DNA from: Epiperipatus broadwayi
Lineage: Eukaryota > Onychophora > Udeonychophora > Euonychophora > Peripatidae
Length of the DNA: 64,000 nt
Reading direction: 5' to 3'
Assembly: GCA_028023455.1 (NCBI GenBank)
Contig: JAQFVV010000063.1
Coordinates: 4,087,081 to 4,151,080 of the forward strand
Shown here one piece after another: positions 49,308 through 59,183 of this stretch. The notes beneath the pieces were generated by a model. It worked only from the letters and a program-made list of their open reading frames with translations, searched no databases and was not told the DNA's origin. A program made the position numbers and the translations under genes. Numbering within the stretch: position 1 is the first letter of the stretch; the number at the start of each line of letters is the position of its first letter.

Positions 49308-50358
49308 CTCAGATTTTTATATTGATAAGTAACTTAAAGTTATTTGAGCATACACACATGTCTATTATCCACCTTACATATTTCAAGAATTAGGAGCAAA
49401 TTTTAAAAAAATTATAAATATTAGTTTTTGTTTAATTAAATATTATTTGGTTATTATAAAGTGTCTAATTCTTTTTATTTACACCCCCCCCCATTAACAT
49501 TTAACTTAGCTATCATATTGAAGCTACTAAAGCTACTATTAAGAGTCAAGTTGTTGCTTTAGTTATGTTTGGAAAAGTATGAGAAAAGTAAGGTGCAGGC
49601 TATGTCACATTGTTGATAATTTATTCTATTTTTTAGTCTTATTTTTTAAATAGCAATATATATATATATATATGTAAAACGTTACATTTAGAAAGCAACA
49701 ACCCTTTTTTATAGAAAAAATAAAGCATGGAGAAATTATGCATAAGATTTTTTAAATAAATTAGTAGATGTTTTTAGGTACATACAATTTTATTCATTAA
49801 ATTTTAAGGTAAATAATCTCAATGAAAAATATTTTCAATTTTAAAAAAATTAAATTTGTCACTTCAGTATTTATTCATTTTTAATGGTCAAATGTGTATA
49901 AATCGATCAAATTCAGATAGTATATTTTATTTCATCATTGTCGTATATTAAAATAACTACTTGAAAACAAATTATTACATAATTAATTTTTATTTTATTT
50001 CGAAAGAAATACCCCCTATACACATATTTTCTACTTAGTTGTTAGATCCTGCTAAGTGTATATAATTGGATTTCTATTTTTTGAAAAATGAAAATGTTCT
50101 TGCTTGTAATTTTGCATAGAATATATTTAAAACATTAAAAAATATTTTAATTTCAAAACTAACATGCCAAAATGAGAATTATTATATTTGTTTAATTTTG
50201 TTGTTTTTATGGTCCATTAGTTTGTGTACTATTAAACTATTATGAAAATTGAATATTTAGCAGATGCATAACAAATCAATATAGTGTTTTCAGTAGCCAA
50301 TCTCTTAATAAAAAGAATACATAAATTTGATAAATGTACATCCTGTATATATATATAT
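49308..50358. other. AT-rich non-coding sequence
   Basis: No gene or element was recognised. The stretch ends in a TA run (about 50346-50358) that is the insertion site of Gypsy copy B. Confidence 0.5.
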
Positions 50359-51238
50359 TGCAACAGGGCAGGTATAATCAAACCCTGTTGCGATAATTAG
50401 ACAAATACATATTCGTATACTTAATGCATTATTAAAAAATATATATATCTTATTACTAACGTATTATTAAAAATATATATTACTTTACTAACAAAATTAA
50501 TATTTACAGTTTGATGTACAATCAACGGTCATTTGCGTGGTTGTACAGAATTGATTTAGTTATTTTAATTAAAAAGAACTCATAGAAGAGGTATGGGGGG
50601 GTTATACACTTGCTCTGATTTTTTTCTCTCTATTGCCAAACCCAGCTATGCACATCGCTATGTATATGTGTGAGTACGTTTTTGAACCATTAAAAATGAA
50701 AAATTCACAAAATAAAAATAAAAAATATTTTGTTTGATAAACTTTTAAATATATACATATTAAGTCAACAAAAGAACTTTAAATATCAAGATGGAAGACT
50801 AATTTGGCAGAACAATGGAAGTAATTATTATAAATATGTGGAATGTCTAATACTAATTAAATATTAATTGGAAAGAAATAGGTGTAAAAAGCTTTTGTGG
50901 TGCATTTTAACAAAGGCATATGGAATGTGAATGGAAATATAATTAAAAAAGAGTGAAAAGAAAGATAAGTTTGAATAAAAAGAAAAATTAAATTAATTAA
51001 GGAATTTAAGTTTGGAGGTAGAAGAAAGCGGACGGTCAACGTGATATGCATTTTGATAAAATATGGTCAGGCTGGGGTAGAGGCTTCAATGTGCGGAGGG
51101 TCTGAATCCTTTGCCCCCGAATGTATAGCAGCTGCCGATAGCGGAGAAGGAACGTCAAGCCCGGAGAATTTGCCTCAATAAGCAACAATATTGAATCGCC
51201 AGAAGAGAAATAAATAAATAAACAAACAGACTTTAGCC

Positions 51239-51350
51239 ATGGAACCCGAACTTCAAACGAAAAAGAAAAAAAACAAAGTTTGTTCACCGACAAAGGACCG
51301 GAGATTCCATTTTCACCAAGAGGATTCGGTCAATTCCCCGGGGAAACCAG
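51239..51350 (+). other. Candidate coding leader exon in the LTR (ATG to splice donor)
   Basis: An ATG in a strong context (GCCATGG, 51239) opens a lysine-rich frame (MEPELQTKKKK) that stays open to CCAG|GTATTT, a plausible 5' splice site at 51350/51351. The same ATG and donor are in the 3' LTR (57644 and 57756/57757), where the A-run is one base longer overall, shifting the frame to SFTDKGPEIPFSPRG. The gag frame at 52.88-54.15 kb is open upstream without an ATG until 52994, so splicing from this leader could supply a start. This is a hypothesis; the acceptor cannot be placed by eye. Confidence 0.35.
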
Positions 51351-51910
51351 GTATTTTCTTTCTAAGTACATCTATATATGTCACTATTAGTAAGCTTACT
51401 CCGCGAATTTGAGAAAACTGTTTATTTGACACAATTGTGAACTTAAAATTTATTTTCTTTGCCCGGAGAGGTCAAACTATTTACTATGGAATTTATTAGT
51501 ATATAAATTAGTCCAATTAAATCTTCGGTGCAAAATACATATAATAGCATATGTGTGTGTGTGGGAGTTTTGGCAGAAAGAGAAAGGAGCAAACAAAGAA
51601 AAAAAGAGAACTGATATGAATCTTTGGTTTAAAAGAGACACTAATTTAACTTAAGTAAATAATTTTTTTTTTTATACATACGTAAATATCATAGCTAATA
51701 AATGTATATAAAATGAATGGTTTTTTTTTTTTTAAATAAAAAAAAAGAGAGAGAGTTAGATCTACTGCCGGTAAATTTTACCACCAGCCCTGAGCGGAGC
51801 TAGTCCAGGGGCATTTCCATATTGGTATTCCAGTTCTCCCAGCATAATTCTTATAGAAATATGGGATTGTCGCTTGAGGTCATAAATTGATGCTCATAAA
51901 TATGCTGGGC

Positions 51911-51916
51911 AATAAA
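51911..51916 (+). promoter_or_regulatory. Polyadenylation signal in the 5' LTR
   Basis: AATAAA in GGGCAATAAAATGG lies about 135 bp before the LTR end, where the R region boundary is expected. It is conserved at 59770-59775 in the 3' LTR. Confidence 0.6.
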
Positions 51917-52051
51917 ATGGAATAATTTAAGAATAAATATTCTTTTAAACCATTATGCATATACGTGTATCGTTATATATACATACACACAATCGTACAA
52001 GACTACATATATGCATAATATATATATGGAAAACGGCAAATCCCGTTATAA

Positions 52052-52069
52052 TGGCGACCCAACTAAAGG
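52052..52069 (+). other. Primer-binding site
   Basis: TGGCGACCCAACTAAAGG begins two bases after the LTR. It starts with TGG, complementary to a tRNA 3' CCA end. The implied tRNA 3' end (GTTGGGTCGCCA) would fit an arginine tRNA by resemblance to known Gypsy primers, but the tRNA identity is an inference to be checked against the host tRNA set. Confidence 0.75.
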
Positions 52070-52957
52070 ACATCGAAGCGAAATAGGTCAATGAGGGAAA
52101 GAAAAATAGGAAAGAATTTAGCATGATTTTTTTTTTGAGAAATTAAATAAATATATACATATCGGTTTTGTCAGATCATTATTGTTTTAGCTAATAACGG
52201 AAGTTATATTATATTGGCAGAGTTGGATGTAGTTAATATTGAGTTTTATAAGTAAAAAAAAAAAAAACTTTTTAGGCTATATGAAAAATACCAACTGAGT
52301 GCAGAAGATAAAAGCATTTCATAAAGTAATCAGTTTAGGTTAGACTGTTTTTTTTTTTAAAGAACTTTCAGTTTGTTATGGATTTTTTTTTTTTTTTGTA
52401 AATAACGAACGTAAATGTTTTATTGTTCGCGATTGATTTTTTTTTTAAAAAAACAAAGTAATACAGATATTTTAAAAGAAAAAAGTAAACGAGTGTTTTA
52501 AGTGGTTAACCTTTATAATTAATCCATTTTAATTAGATACAAAATAATTATTTTGGCTTTCTGTCACTTATTACTATAAGATGTCATAACCAGATAAAAA
52601 TAATTTATATATATATATTAAATTGATGTCGTTTTAAAAGAAATTCGAGAAATGAATTATATTTAATTTACACCCACACAGTAGCTAAGCTTTTTAATAT
52701 ATTTTCACTTTTTGCTTTTATAATCATTCAACATTTTCTGAATTTGAAACTAACTTTGAAATGAAGGTTTTGAAATAACAATAGTCTATCTGTACTAGTT
52801 TTCAAAACGGGGTTTTATAAAAGTGAAACACAAGAGTAAGTCAAAACAACATAATGAAATATCGATCGGTCCACGGTAAAATTATAAATATATATACTTA
52901 AGAAATATTGAAGGCATAAGAAAGTCCAGGAAGGGGGCAGCACTGTGCTTTGGGGGT
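52070..52957 (+). other. Copy B untranslated leader / possible intron
   Basis: About 0.9 kb of AT-rich sequence with several long T and A runs and no coding domains separates the PBS from gag. If the LTR leader exon is real, this segment and the LTR 3' part would be intron. The gag reading frame is open from 52880. Confidence 0.6.
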
Positions 52958-54148
52958 TTGGGATTTTGGAACCTAGCACATAGAAAAATATATATGCATC
53001 ACATAAAGAGGATGGAGTTGATAAGAATAAAAGTATATGGAGGGAAGAAGGAAGAGACGCCAGTAGAGCACCTTAGGAGTCTGCAAAGATACTTTGTGTG
53101 TTATGGAACACCAGACAAGGTTAAAATGATAATAGCGTCTTACCACCTAGAAGGGCAGGCCATGGATTGGTGGAATTCATTGCTAAACCAACCGCAGACA
53201 TTTTTAGATTATGAGATAGCCCTAGAGAGAGTTTTCTGGAGTGAAGAAAGGCAGGACAACATTAGATCCCAATTGATAAGAGAAGTTTCAAGAGGATGGA
53301 CCAGAGGAATATGTTCATTTTTTAGGCATCAAGTAGCCACTCTTAGGTCATTAGAAGCATGTAATTTGTCAGAGAAACATATTGTGAAGACCATCTGCAG
53401 AAATCTGCCAATAAGAATAAGGTTGATGCTAGAGGAAGGAGGAGATAACCCATCTAAAGAAATAGATGAGATGTTGAGTCAAATGGAAATAAGTGCGGAA
53501 ATGAGACGGATTCGAGAGAAAAAGGAAATAGACCAAAGGAAAGACATAATATTCAGACAGCAACCGAACTCAAAACACATGGGGAACCTAATTTGTTCAT
53601 GGAAGGACTGCATACTGAGTTATGCATGCCAAACATGTCCGAAAATAAAGATAGCAGCAGGACAGACCAAAGTAGAAGCGCTTATTGATTCAGGGAGTCA
53701 GGTCTCTGTAATAACAGAAAGATTGTATCATAAACTCACCAGAGAACAACCAAATATACCTGTTCTACCATTGAAAGCTGTACAAGTGACAATGGCCAAC
53801 AACAGAAAGGCCAAGGTTGAACCCAAACAAATATGGCTGGATGTCAAAATCCATGGAGTAAGTTGCCCCCATGTATTCCTAATCATGAAAAATTTGATTT
53901 GTGATGTTTTATTGGGAACTGACTTTTTATACAAATATAAGTGCAAGTTGAACTACGAAAGTAGACAAGCCACGTGTGACAGGGAGGTGGTTGGATTTAT
54001 AATGGATAGGACGGATAGTTCAATAGGTGCTGTGAAAGTTGTCGAAGAACACAATGATGATTTGATAATGGAAAAAATAGACCAGGTGAAGATAACTGGG
54101 GGAGAAGGGAAGGAAATACTAAGAAAGATACTGAAGGAATACAATTAG
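52958..54148 (+). CDS. gag-pro: Gag capsid plus aspartic protease (copy B)
   Basis: This is a polyprotein of about 396 residues. Residues ~35-150 form a Retrotrans_gag capsid (LRSLQRYFVCYGTPDKVKM, EGQAMDWWNSLLNQPQTF, LERVFWSEERQDN). A charged linker follows (~175-205), then a Cys-rich segment (CSWKDCILSYACQTCPK) in place of a classical CCHC knuckle. A retropepsin with an intact catalytic motif follows (VEALIDSGSQVSVI, ~residues 235-250) with the flap-distal motif VLLGTDFL. Capsid packages element RNA and the protease matures the polyprotein. The frame is open from 52880; 52958 is a TTG, and the first in-frame ATG is 52994. The frame ends at TAG 54146-54148, where copy A has CAG, so the stop is probably a mutation rather than a designed boundary. 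Confidence 0.9.
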   Translation: MGFWNLAHRKIYMHHIKRMELIRIKVYGGKKEETPVEHLRSLQRYFVCYGTPDKVKMIIASYHLEGQAMDWWNSLLNQPQTFLDYEIALERVFWSEERQDNIRSQLIREVSRGWTRGICSFFRHQVATLRSLEACNLSEKHIVKTICRNLPIRIRLMLEEGGDNPSKEIDEMLSQMEISAEMRRIREKKEIDQRKDIIFRQQPNSKHMGNLICSWKDCILSYACQTCPKIKIAAGQTKVEALIDSGSQVSVITERLYHKLTREQPNIPVLPLKAVQVTMANNRKAKVEPKQIWLDVKIHGVSCPHVFLIMKNLICDVLLGTDFLYKYKCKLNYESRQATCDREVVGFIMDRTDSSIGAVKVVEEHNDDLIMEKIDQVKITGGEGKEILRKILKEYN

Positions 54149-55735
54149 GTATTTTCAGATAGGCCAGGCATGATCCCAGGTTTCGAACAAAGGATTCAAG
54201 TAAATGAAACACAACTATTTAAGGCAAAATCATACCCAATTCCTCATCAATATAGGGAGCAGGTGAAGGAGCAGATAGATCAAATGTTGGAATGGAGTAT
54301 TATATCAAAAAGCTCTACGGTTTATTGTAACCGATAGTCGTCATCAAGAAAAAGGATAATTCCGTACGGTTATGTCTCGATGCAAGGCAGTTGAATAAAA
54401 TCATGGTCCCGGATTGTAACATACCACCACCCATGCAAGAATTACTTGGGAGATTTAAAGGAAAAAAAATTTTTTAAACATTTGATCTGACAGCAAGCTA
54501 TTGGCAGATAAGGCTGCATCCAGAAGATTGTAAGTATACTGCCTTTAGATATGACGGCTGCTTGTATCAGTTTAACCATATGCCATTTGGCCTGATTAAC
54601 AGTGGGGCTGGTTTACTGCGATGTTTGGATCAGGTATTATCTGCTGAAGTCAAGAAAATGGTTACAATGTAGGTGGATGATGTATTGGTGGCATCGGCTA
54701 CTATGGAAGAACATACCAAAGCGGTGGAAATGTTTTTAAGGGAATGTTGGAATAAAGGGATCAAGGTAAACCTGAATAAAAGTGTGCTATTTCAAGAGGA
54801 AGTTACATTATTGGGCCACCTTATAGGATCGCAGGGTGTCCGGCCACACCCAGATAAAATCTCAGCCATTGAAGGTTTTCCAATATTTAGGTCCAAAAAG
54901 CAGATATTCTTTTTGGGTATGTGTAACATCTACAACCGTTTTCAGGAGCAGTTTGCTCAACGTATGGAACCACTAATTAGATTACTGAGAAAAGATGTAG
55001 TGTGGGAGTGGGGTGAAAAGCAAAGCCAGGCATTTGAGAGGGTGAAGCAAGGATTCATGAAACATATAATGCTGGCTTTTCCCAATTTTGAGAAACCTTT
55101 TGTAGTGCAGACTGACAGCAGTGGGTATGGGCTGGGAGCAACAGTATCACAGATTCAAGAGGATGGTCAGGTAAAAGTGCTGTATTTCTTAAGTAGGTTG
55201 CTCAAGGGTCCAGAGCGGCATTACACTGCCACAGAAAAGGAAGCTTTGGCCATTGTTTGGTCATTCCAAAAACTCTGCACATTGTTGTTGGGATCAAAAA
55301 TAATTGTGGTTATGGATCATAAGAGTTTAGAATTTATTAACCATAGTTATCTGACAAATAGTCAGTTGGTACGGTGGAGCCTATACCTCCAAGAGTATAA
55401 TTATGTGGTAAAGCATTGTAAGGGGTCAGATAACATTTGTAGCTGATGCTCTTAGCCGTAACCCAGTGCGTTTGCCATCATGTCATCTTAAAGCTGAAAA
55501 TTTATATGTGGCAGGAATAGACTTAAGGATTAATGAAGGGGTAGAGAATGACCTTAAGAGATTAGCCCAATGTCAGAGGGAGGATTTAAGTCAAATAATT
55601 GCACAACTGAAAGGGAATACAAAAAAAAACAATGATGAATCCAGAAGTTGGATCAACCGATACAGACTTGACCAAGCTGTTCTCCAATACAGAACGAAAA
55701 GGGGACCAGATAGTTGGAGACCTGTAATACCTTAG
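54149..55735 (+). pseudogene. pol: Reverse transcriptase-RNase H (copy B), broken
   Basis: RT motifs occur in order: KSYPIPHQY, VVIKKKDNSVRLCLDARQLN, FDLTASYWQIRLHPED, FNHMPFGLINS, VDDVLVAS, then FQEEVTLLGHLIGSQGVRPH. RNase H follows with VQTDSSGYGLGATVSQ, ATEKEALAIVWSFQ, MDHKSLEFINHS and an ADALSRN block at about 55441. Lesions visible are a one-base loss near 54332 (copy A keeps the frame), TAA at 54475-54477, and TAG at 54670-54672 exactly where the Tyr of the YxDD catalytic motif belongs. A frameshift near 55438 and a stop at 55733 also occur. The longest intact frame is 54673-55446. These enzymes would copy element RNA into DNA; this copy cannot. Confidence 0.92.
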
Positions 55736-55738
55736 AAA

Positions 55739-56655
55739 ATGCAGAATGCAGTGGTGACTCATGTCCACCAAATATATGAACACTATGGGATATGGAAAAC
55801 CGAAAAGTGGCTCAGACAGTGGTTTTATTGGCCAGGCATGCATTGGACTGTTGTGAGAATGATCAGGCAATGTGAACTTTGCCAGAAAACTAATCCTGCT
55901 AATAGGAATTATGCAGGCCCAATGATCACCATAATTCCAAAGAAGCCACATGAGATGATTGCGATAGATTATTATGGGCCATTGCTCGCCCTTAATAAAA
56001 AAAAATACTTGCTGGTGGTGTATGATCTATTCAGTAAATTTGTGGCTGCATATCCCATGACTCAAGCAAATACCCGAAACACCATATGTCTCCTTGAAAA
56101 GGAATATTTTACAGTTATAGTAAAACCTCAAAGCATCCTATCGGATCATGGCACACCATTTATCTCTGGAGAATGGAAAGCATGGGTTCAGAAGTCAGGG
56201 ATCCAACACATGGGTGATGCGTGAGTTGGGTAGGTTGTTTAGGACACATCCCAACTAATCACCGAGGTTGGGTTAAAAAGATTCCAGAAATACTGAACTA
56301 CATAAATTAGGCAGTTAATGAATCCACAGGGTTCTCTCCCGTGTGGCTCCAATTTGGGAAACATGCCCCTAAATTAATCAAGGCCAAAATACCAGGACCA
56401 AAGGAAAAGCCAATAAATGTGGAGGAGGACCAAAAGCAGGCATATCATACACTTTTGAAAAGGAGTCAGGAAAGAAACAAACATACACTGGAGAGGCCTC
56501 ATCGGTTTAAAGTGGGTGACCTAGTCATGGTGAAAACCCCACATGTGAGCGAACCGGGGAAATTTATCTGTAAGAAGTTTTGCAGTTTGTATGAGCAACC
56601 TTTCCCTATTGTTAAGAGTCAGGGGGATAATGCATTCTGGGTGAATACTGGGTAG
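55739..56655 (+). pseudogene. int: Integrase (copy B), with a lesion at the third catalytic residue
   Basis: The integrase inserts element DNA into the genome. An HHCC zinc-binding domain (HQIYEHYGIWKTEK ... CELCQK) and the catalytic core with the first Asp (MIAIDYYGPLL) and second Asp (ILSDHGTPFISGEW) lie in 55739-56224. The frame then breaks at GIQHMGDA. The neighbouring frame resumes with VMRELGRLFRTH, a motif that normally follows the catalytic Glu. The spacing from the second Asp is too short, so roughly a dozen codons including the Glu appear deleted (inference from D,D-35-E spacing). The C-terminal domain (RFKVGDLVMVKTPHVSEPGK) is in 56341-56655. Confidence 0.9.
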
Positions 56656-56763
56656 GAGGTAAAAGGATCATACAATGCTCATTCCCTCAAGCCTCATGCC
56701 GGTATGAATGGTTCATGATATTTAGGAGTCATTCAAATACATAGACCGTATTTGAAGGCTTCC

Positions 56764-56773
56764 GGGAGGGGGG
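56764..56773 (+). other. Polypurine tract (copy B)
   Basis: GGGAGGGGGG lies directly upstream of the 3' LTR start (TAT then TGCAACAGGG at 56777). It is the expected primer site for plus-strand DNA synthesis. Confidence 0.85.
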
Positions 56774-57769
56774 TATTGCAACAGGGCAGGTATAATCAAA
56801 CCTTGTTGTGATAATTAGACAAATACATATTCGTATACTTAATGCATTATTAAATATATATATATATCTTATTACTAACGTATTATTAAAAATATATATT
56901 ACTTTACTAACAAAATTAATATTTACAGTTTAATGTACAATCAACGGTCATTTTCAGGGTTGTACAGAATTGATTTAGTTATTTTAATTAAAAAGAACTC
57001 ATAGAAGAGGTATGGGGGGGGTTATACACTTGCTCTGATTTTTTTCTCTCTATTGCCAAACCCAGCTATGCACATCGCTATGTATATGTGTGAGTGCGTT
57101 TTTGAACCATTAAAAATGAAAAATTCACAAAATAAAAATAAAAAATATTTTGTTTGATAAACTTTTAAATATATACATATTAAGTCAACAAAAGAATTTT
57201 AAATATCAAGATGGAAGACTAATTTGGCAGAACAATGGAAGTAATTATTATAAATATGTGGAATGTCTAATACTAATTAAATATTAATTGGAAATAGGTG
57301 TGAAAAGCTTTTGTGGTGCATTTTAACAAAGGCATATGGAATGTGAATGGAAATATAATTAAAAAAAGAGTGAAAAGAAAGATAAGTTTGAATAAAAAGA
57401 AAAATTAAATTAATTATATTTAAGTTTGGAGGTAGAAGAAAGCGGACGGTCAACGTGATATACATTTTGATAAAATATGGTCTGGCTGGGGTAGAGGCTT
57501 CAACATGCGGAGGTCCGAATCCTTTGCCCCCGAATGTATAGCAGCTGCCGATAGTGGAGAAGCGACATCAAGCCCAGAGAATTTGCCTCAATAAGCAACA
57601 ATATTGAATCGCCAGAAGATAAATAAATAAACAGACTTTAGCCATGGAACCCGAACTTCCCAAAAAAAAAAAAAAAAAACAAAGTTCATTCACCGACAAA
57701 GGACCGGAGATTCCATTTTCACCAAGAGGATTCAGTCAATTCCCCAGGGAAACCAGGTATTTTCTTTCT

Positions 57770-59183
57770 TTTTTTTTTTTATTTAAAAAAACTATATTTA
57801 CATTTGATTCAGTACATACATCGTAACAATCATTACTTTAAAAAATAATTTAAGTTCAAATGTATCCAGTAAATTACATTATCTCCACCTTTCATTTAAT
57901 CAGTTTTCTGTAAGAGCATTCAGCTCCACATTTCACACCTTGTAGGAACATAACCACCCCATACCAATAAAAACGTTTTTCTTGGCCAAAATTTCAAACC
58001 TTTATAAAACATGTCATCCCATTCTTTTTCCATTTTTTTTTCCAATATATCTTCTTGTTATCAAAGATCAGAGCACACCTAGATATCCATATTGCTCTCA
58101 TTACATGCACAATAATTATGGCATTATGAGGCTTGAATAAAACCATGTTTTCTTTAAATAAGAGTCTTAGATTCACAATAGGCTTATGAAAGACCATAGA
58201 TCTCAAATCACTAAAGGCTGTACATTCCTCCATCAGGTGAAGAAAGGTCTCGTCGGATCTGTTACAGCATTTGCATAGATCATCCAGGCCCATTTTCAGC
58301 CTTTGGTTTAAAAAAGTGGTGGTTGGCAAAATTCCATTTATCAATCTGAAAATAAATTTCATAACAGACTGTGATGAACAAATAGATTGGAAATTTTTTA
58401 GAATTTTTTTTAATGAGGCATTGAGCCAGGAGTTTTCATTAGAAAGCTCTCTATTTTTTAGCTCTTTATATTTTAAATTATCTAAGGTCTCTAAGTTTAG
58501 ATCATCCTGGATATCCCTGTATGCAATCATCATATCAAAATAAGATACTCCGTCCGACCCTAGGTTAGAATCTATATTAATATTCTGTGTTAGCGGCCTG
58601 AGCGAATTATCGTCAATGATCCTTAAATAAGCTCTTGCCTTAATGAAGCTCACCAATGACTTAGGATCAATTAAATTGAGACCCCTTTCTCCAATCGGTA
58701 GCTGCATTATTTTAGTAGGTATCAGGCTATACTTCTTACCCCAAATATATCTTTTTGCCAATTGAATGATCTTAAGACTAGTGGCATTAAAGATTTTCAT
58801 CCATGGTCCATAGTAAGAGAGCACACCAACAGCAATAGCGTTAAAAACCTTTGCTCTGGTTGTTTCATACAATTTAAATGGGGAAAAGGCATTTATTTTA
58901 GTTTCGATGATTTTTACAACCAGTTTGTTCAAATGGGCACTCATTTTAGTTTTAGAGAGATAGAGAGGCAACCCTAGAAAAGAGGAAGGCGTGCCCAAGA
59001 AGTCACATGGGATTCTCTTGGCAGTGGCCAATTGCCATGCAGCCGACTTGGAAGATTGAATACATGAGCCTGTAGAGATCTGAAATTTATTTAAGATGTA
59101 GAGATCTGGCCACATTCTCGAATATAATAATAACATTATCGACAAAGGCAGTGACATGAACAAAGGCACCAAGCTGAGGTAAG
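57770..59183 (-). mobile_element. 5'-truncated LINE inserted in the copy B 3' LTR
   Basis: A minus-strand insertion of 1414 bp. A poly-T run at its left end corresponds to a poly-A tail on its own strand. It is flanked by a 9-bp direct repeat TTTCTTTCT (57761-57769 and 59184-59192). The same site is single and uninterrupted in the 5' LTR (around 51355-51364), proving the insertion point. Truncation falls within the RT domain. The insertion is later than copy B. Confidence 0.95.
57994..59172 (-). pseudogene. LINE ORF2 C-terminal part (RT thumb to zinc-finger end)
   Basis: A frame of about 392 codons is open from near the truncation point. It contains WPDLYILNKFQISTGSCIQS, FLGTPSSFLGLPLYLSKTKM, GVLSYYGPWMKIFNATSLKI and GERGLNLIDPKSLVSFIKAR. 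Near the C-terminus is a zf-RVT-like segment (FIFRLINGILPTTTFLNQRL then CKCCNRSDETFLHLMEEC). This is typical of the region downstream of RT in many LINE ORF2 proteins, which copy LINE RNA at the target site. In the adjacent frame just upstream, VTAFVDNVIII marks the RT catalytic box, so a frameshift separates it from this ORF. The starting Met is not a real start: the true gene began far upstream. Confidence 0.9.

Larger units (their letters stand above)
50359..52050 (+). repeat. 5' LTR of Gypsy copy B (1692 bp)
   Basis: The LTR begins TGCAACAGGG and ends CCCGTTATA; the ends are imperfect inverted repeats (TGCAAC-GGG / CCC-GTTATA). A GC-richer core at about 51010-51350 ends at CCAGGTATTT. A polyadenylation signal AATAAA lies at 51911-51916, and a block conserved with copy A (AGCATAATTCTTATAG near 51841) follows the core. 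The order suggests a long U3, a transcribed GC-richer leader, and R/U5 near the 3' end. I could not assign a TATA box with confidence. Confidence 0.92.

Noticed and set aside
50857-51293. Minus-strand ORFs in the copy B LTR (and their counterpart at 57277-57465)
   Set aside because: They are not preserved with the same frame and length in both LTRs and have no domain, so they are chance frames in repeat DNA.
54146-54148. Programmed readthrough stop between protease and RT
   Set aside because: Copy A has CAG at the same position and copy B carries further nonsense mutations nearby, so random decay is more likely. Left open only as a check in the findings.
53728-54212. Minus-strand ORFs over the gag-protease region
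   Set aside because: They are antisense shadows of the well-supported Gag-protease frame.
58271-58977. Plus-strand ORFs over the LINE insertion
   Set aside because: They are antisense shadows of the minus-strand LINE ORF2 fragment.
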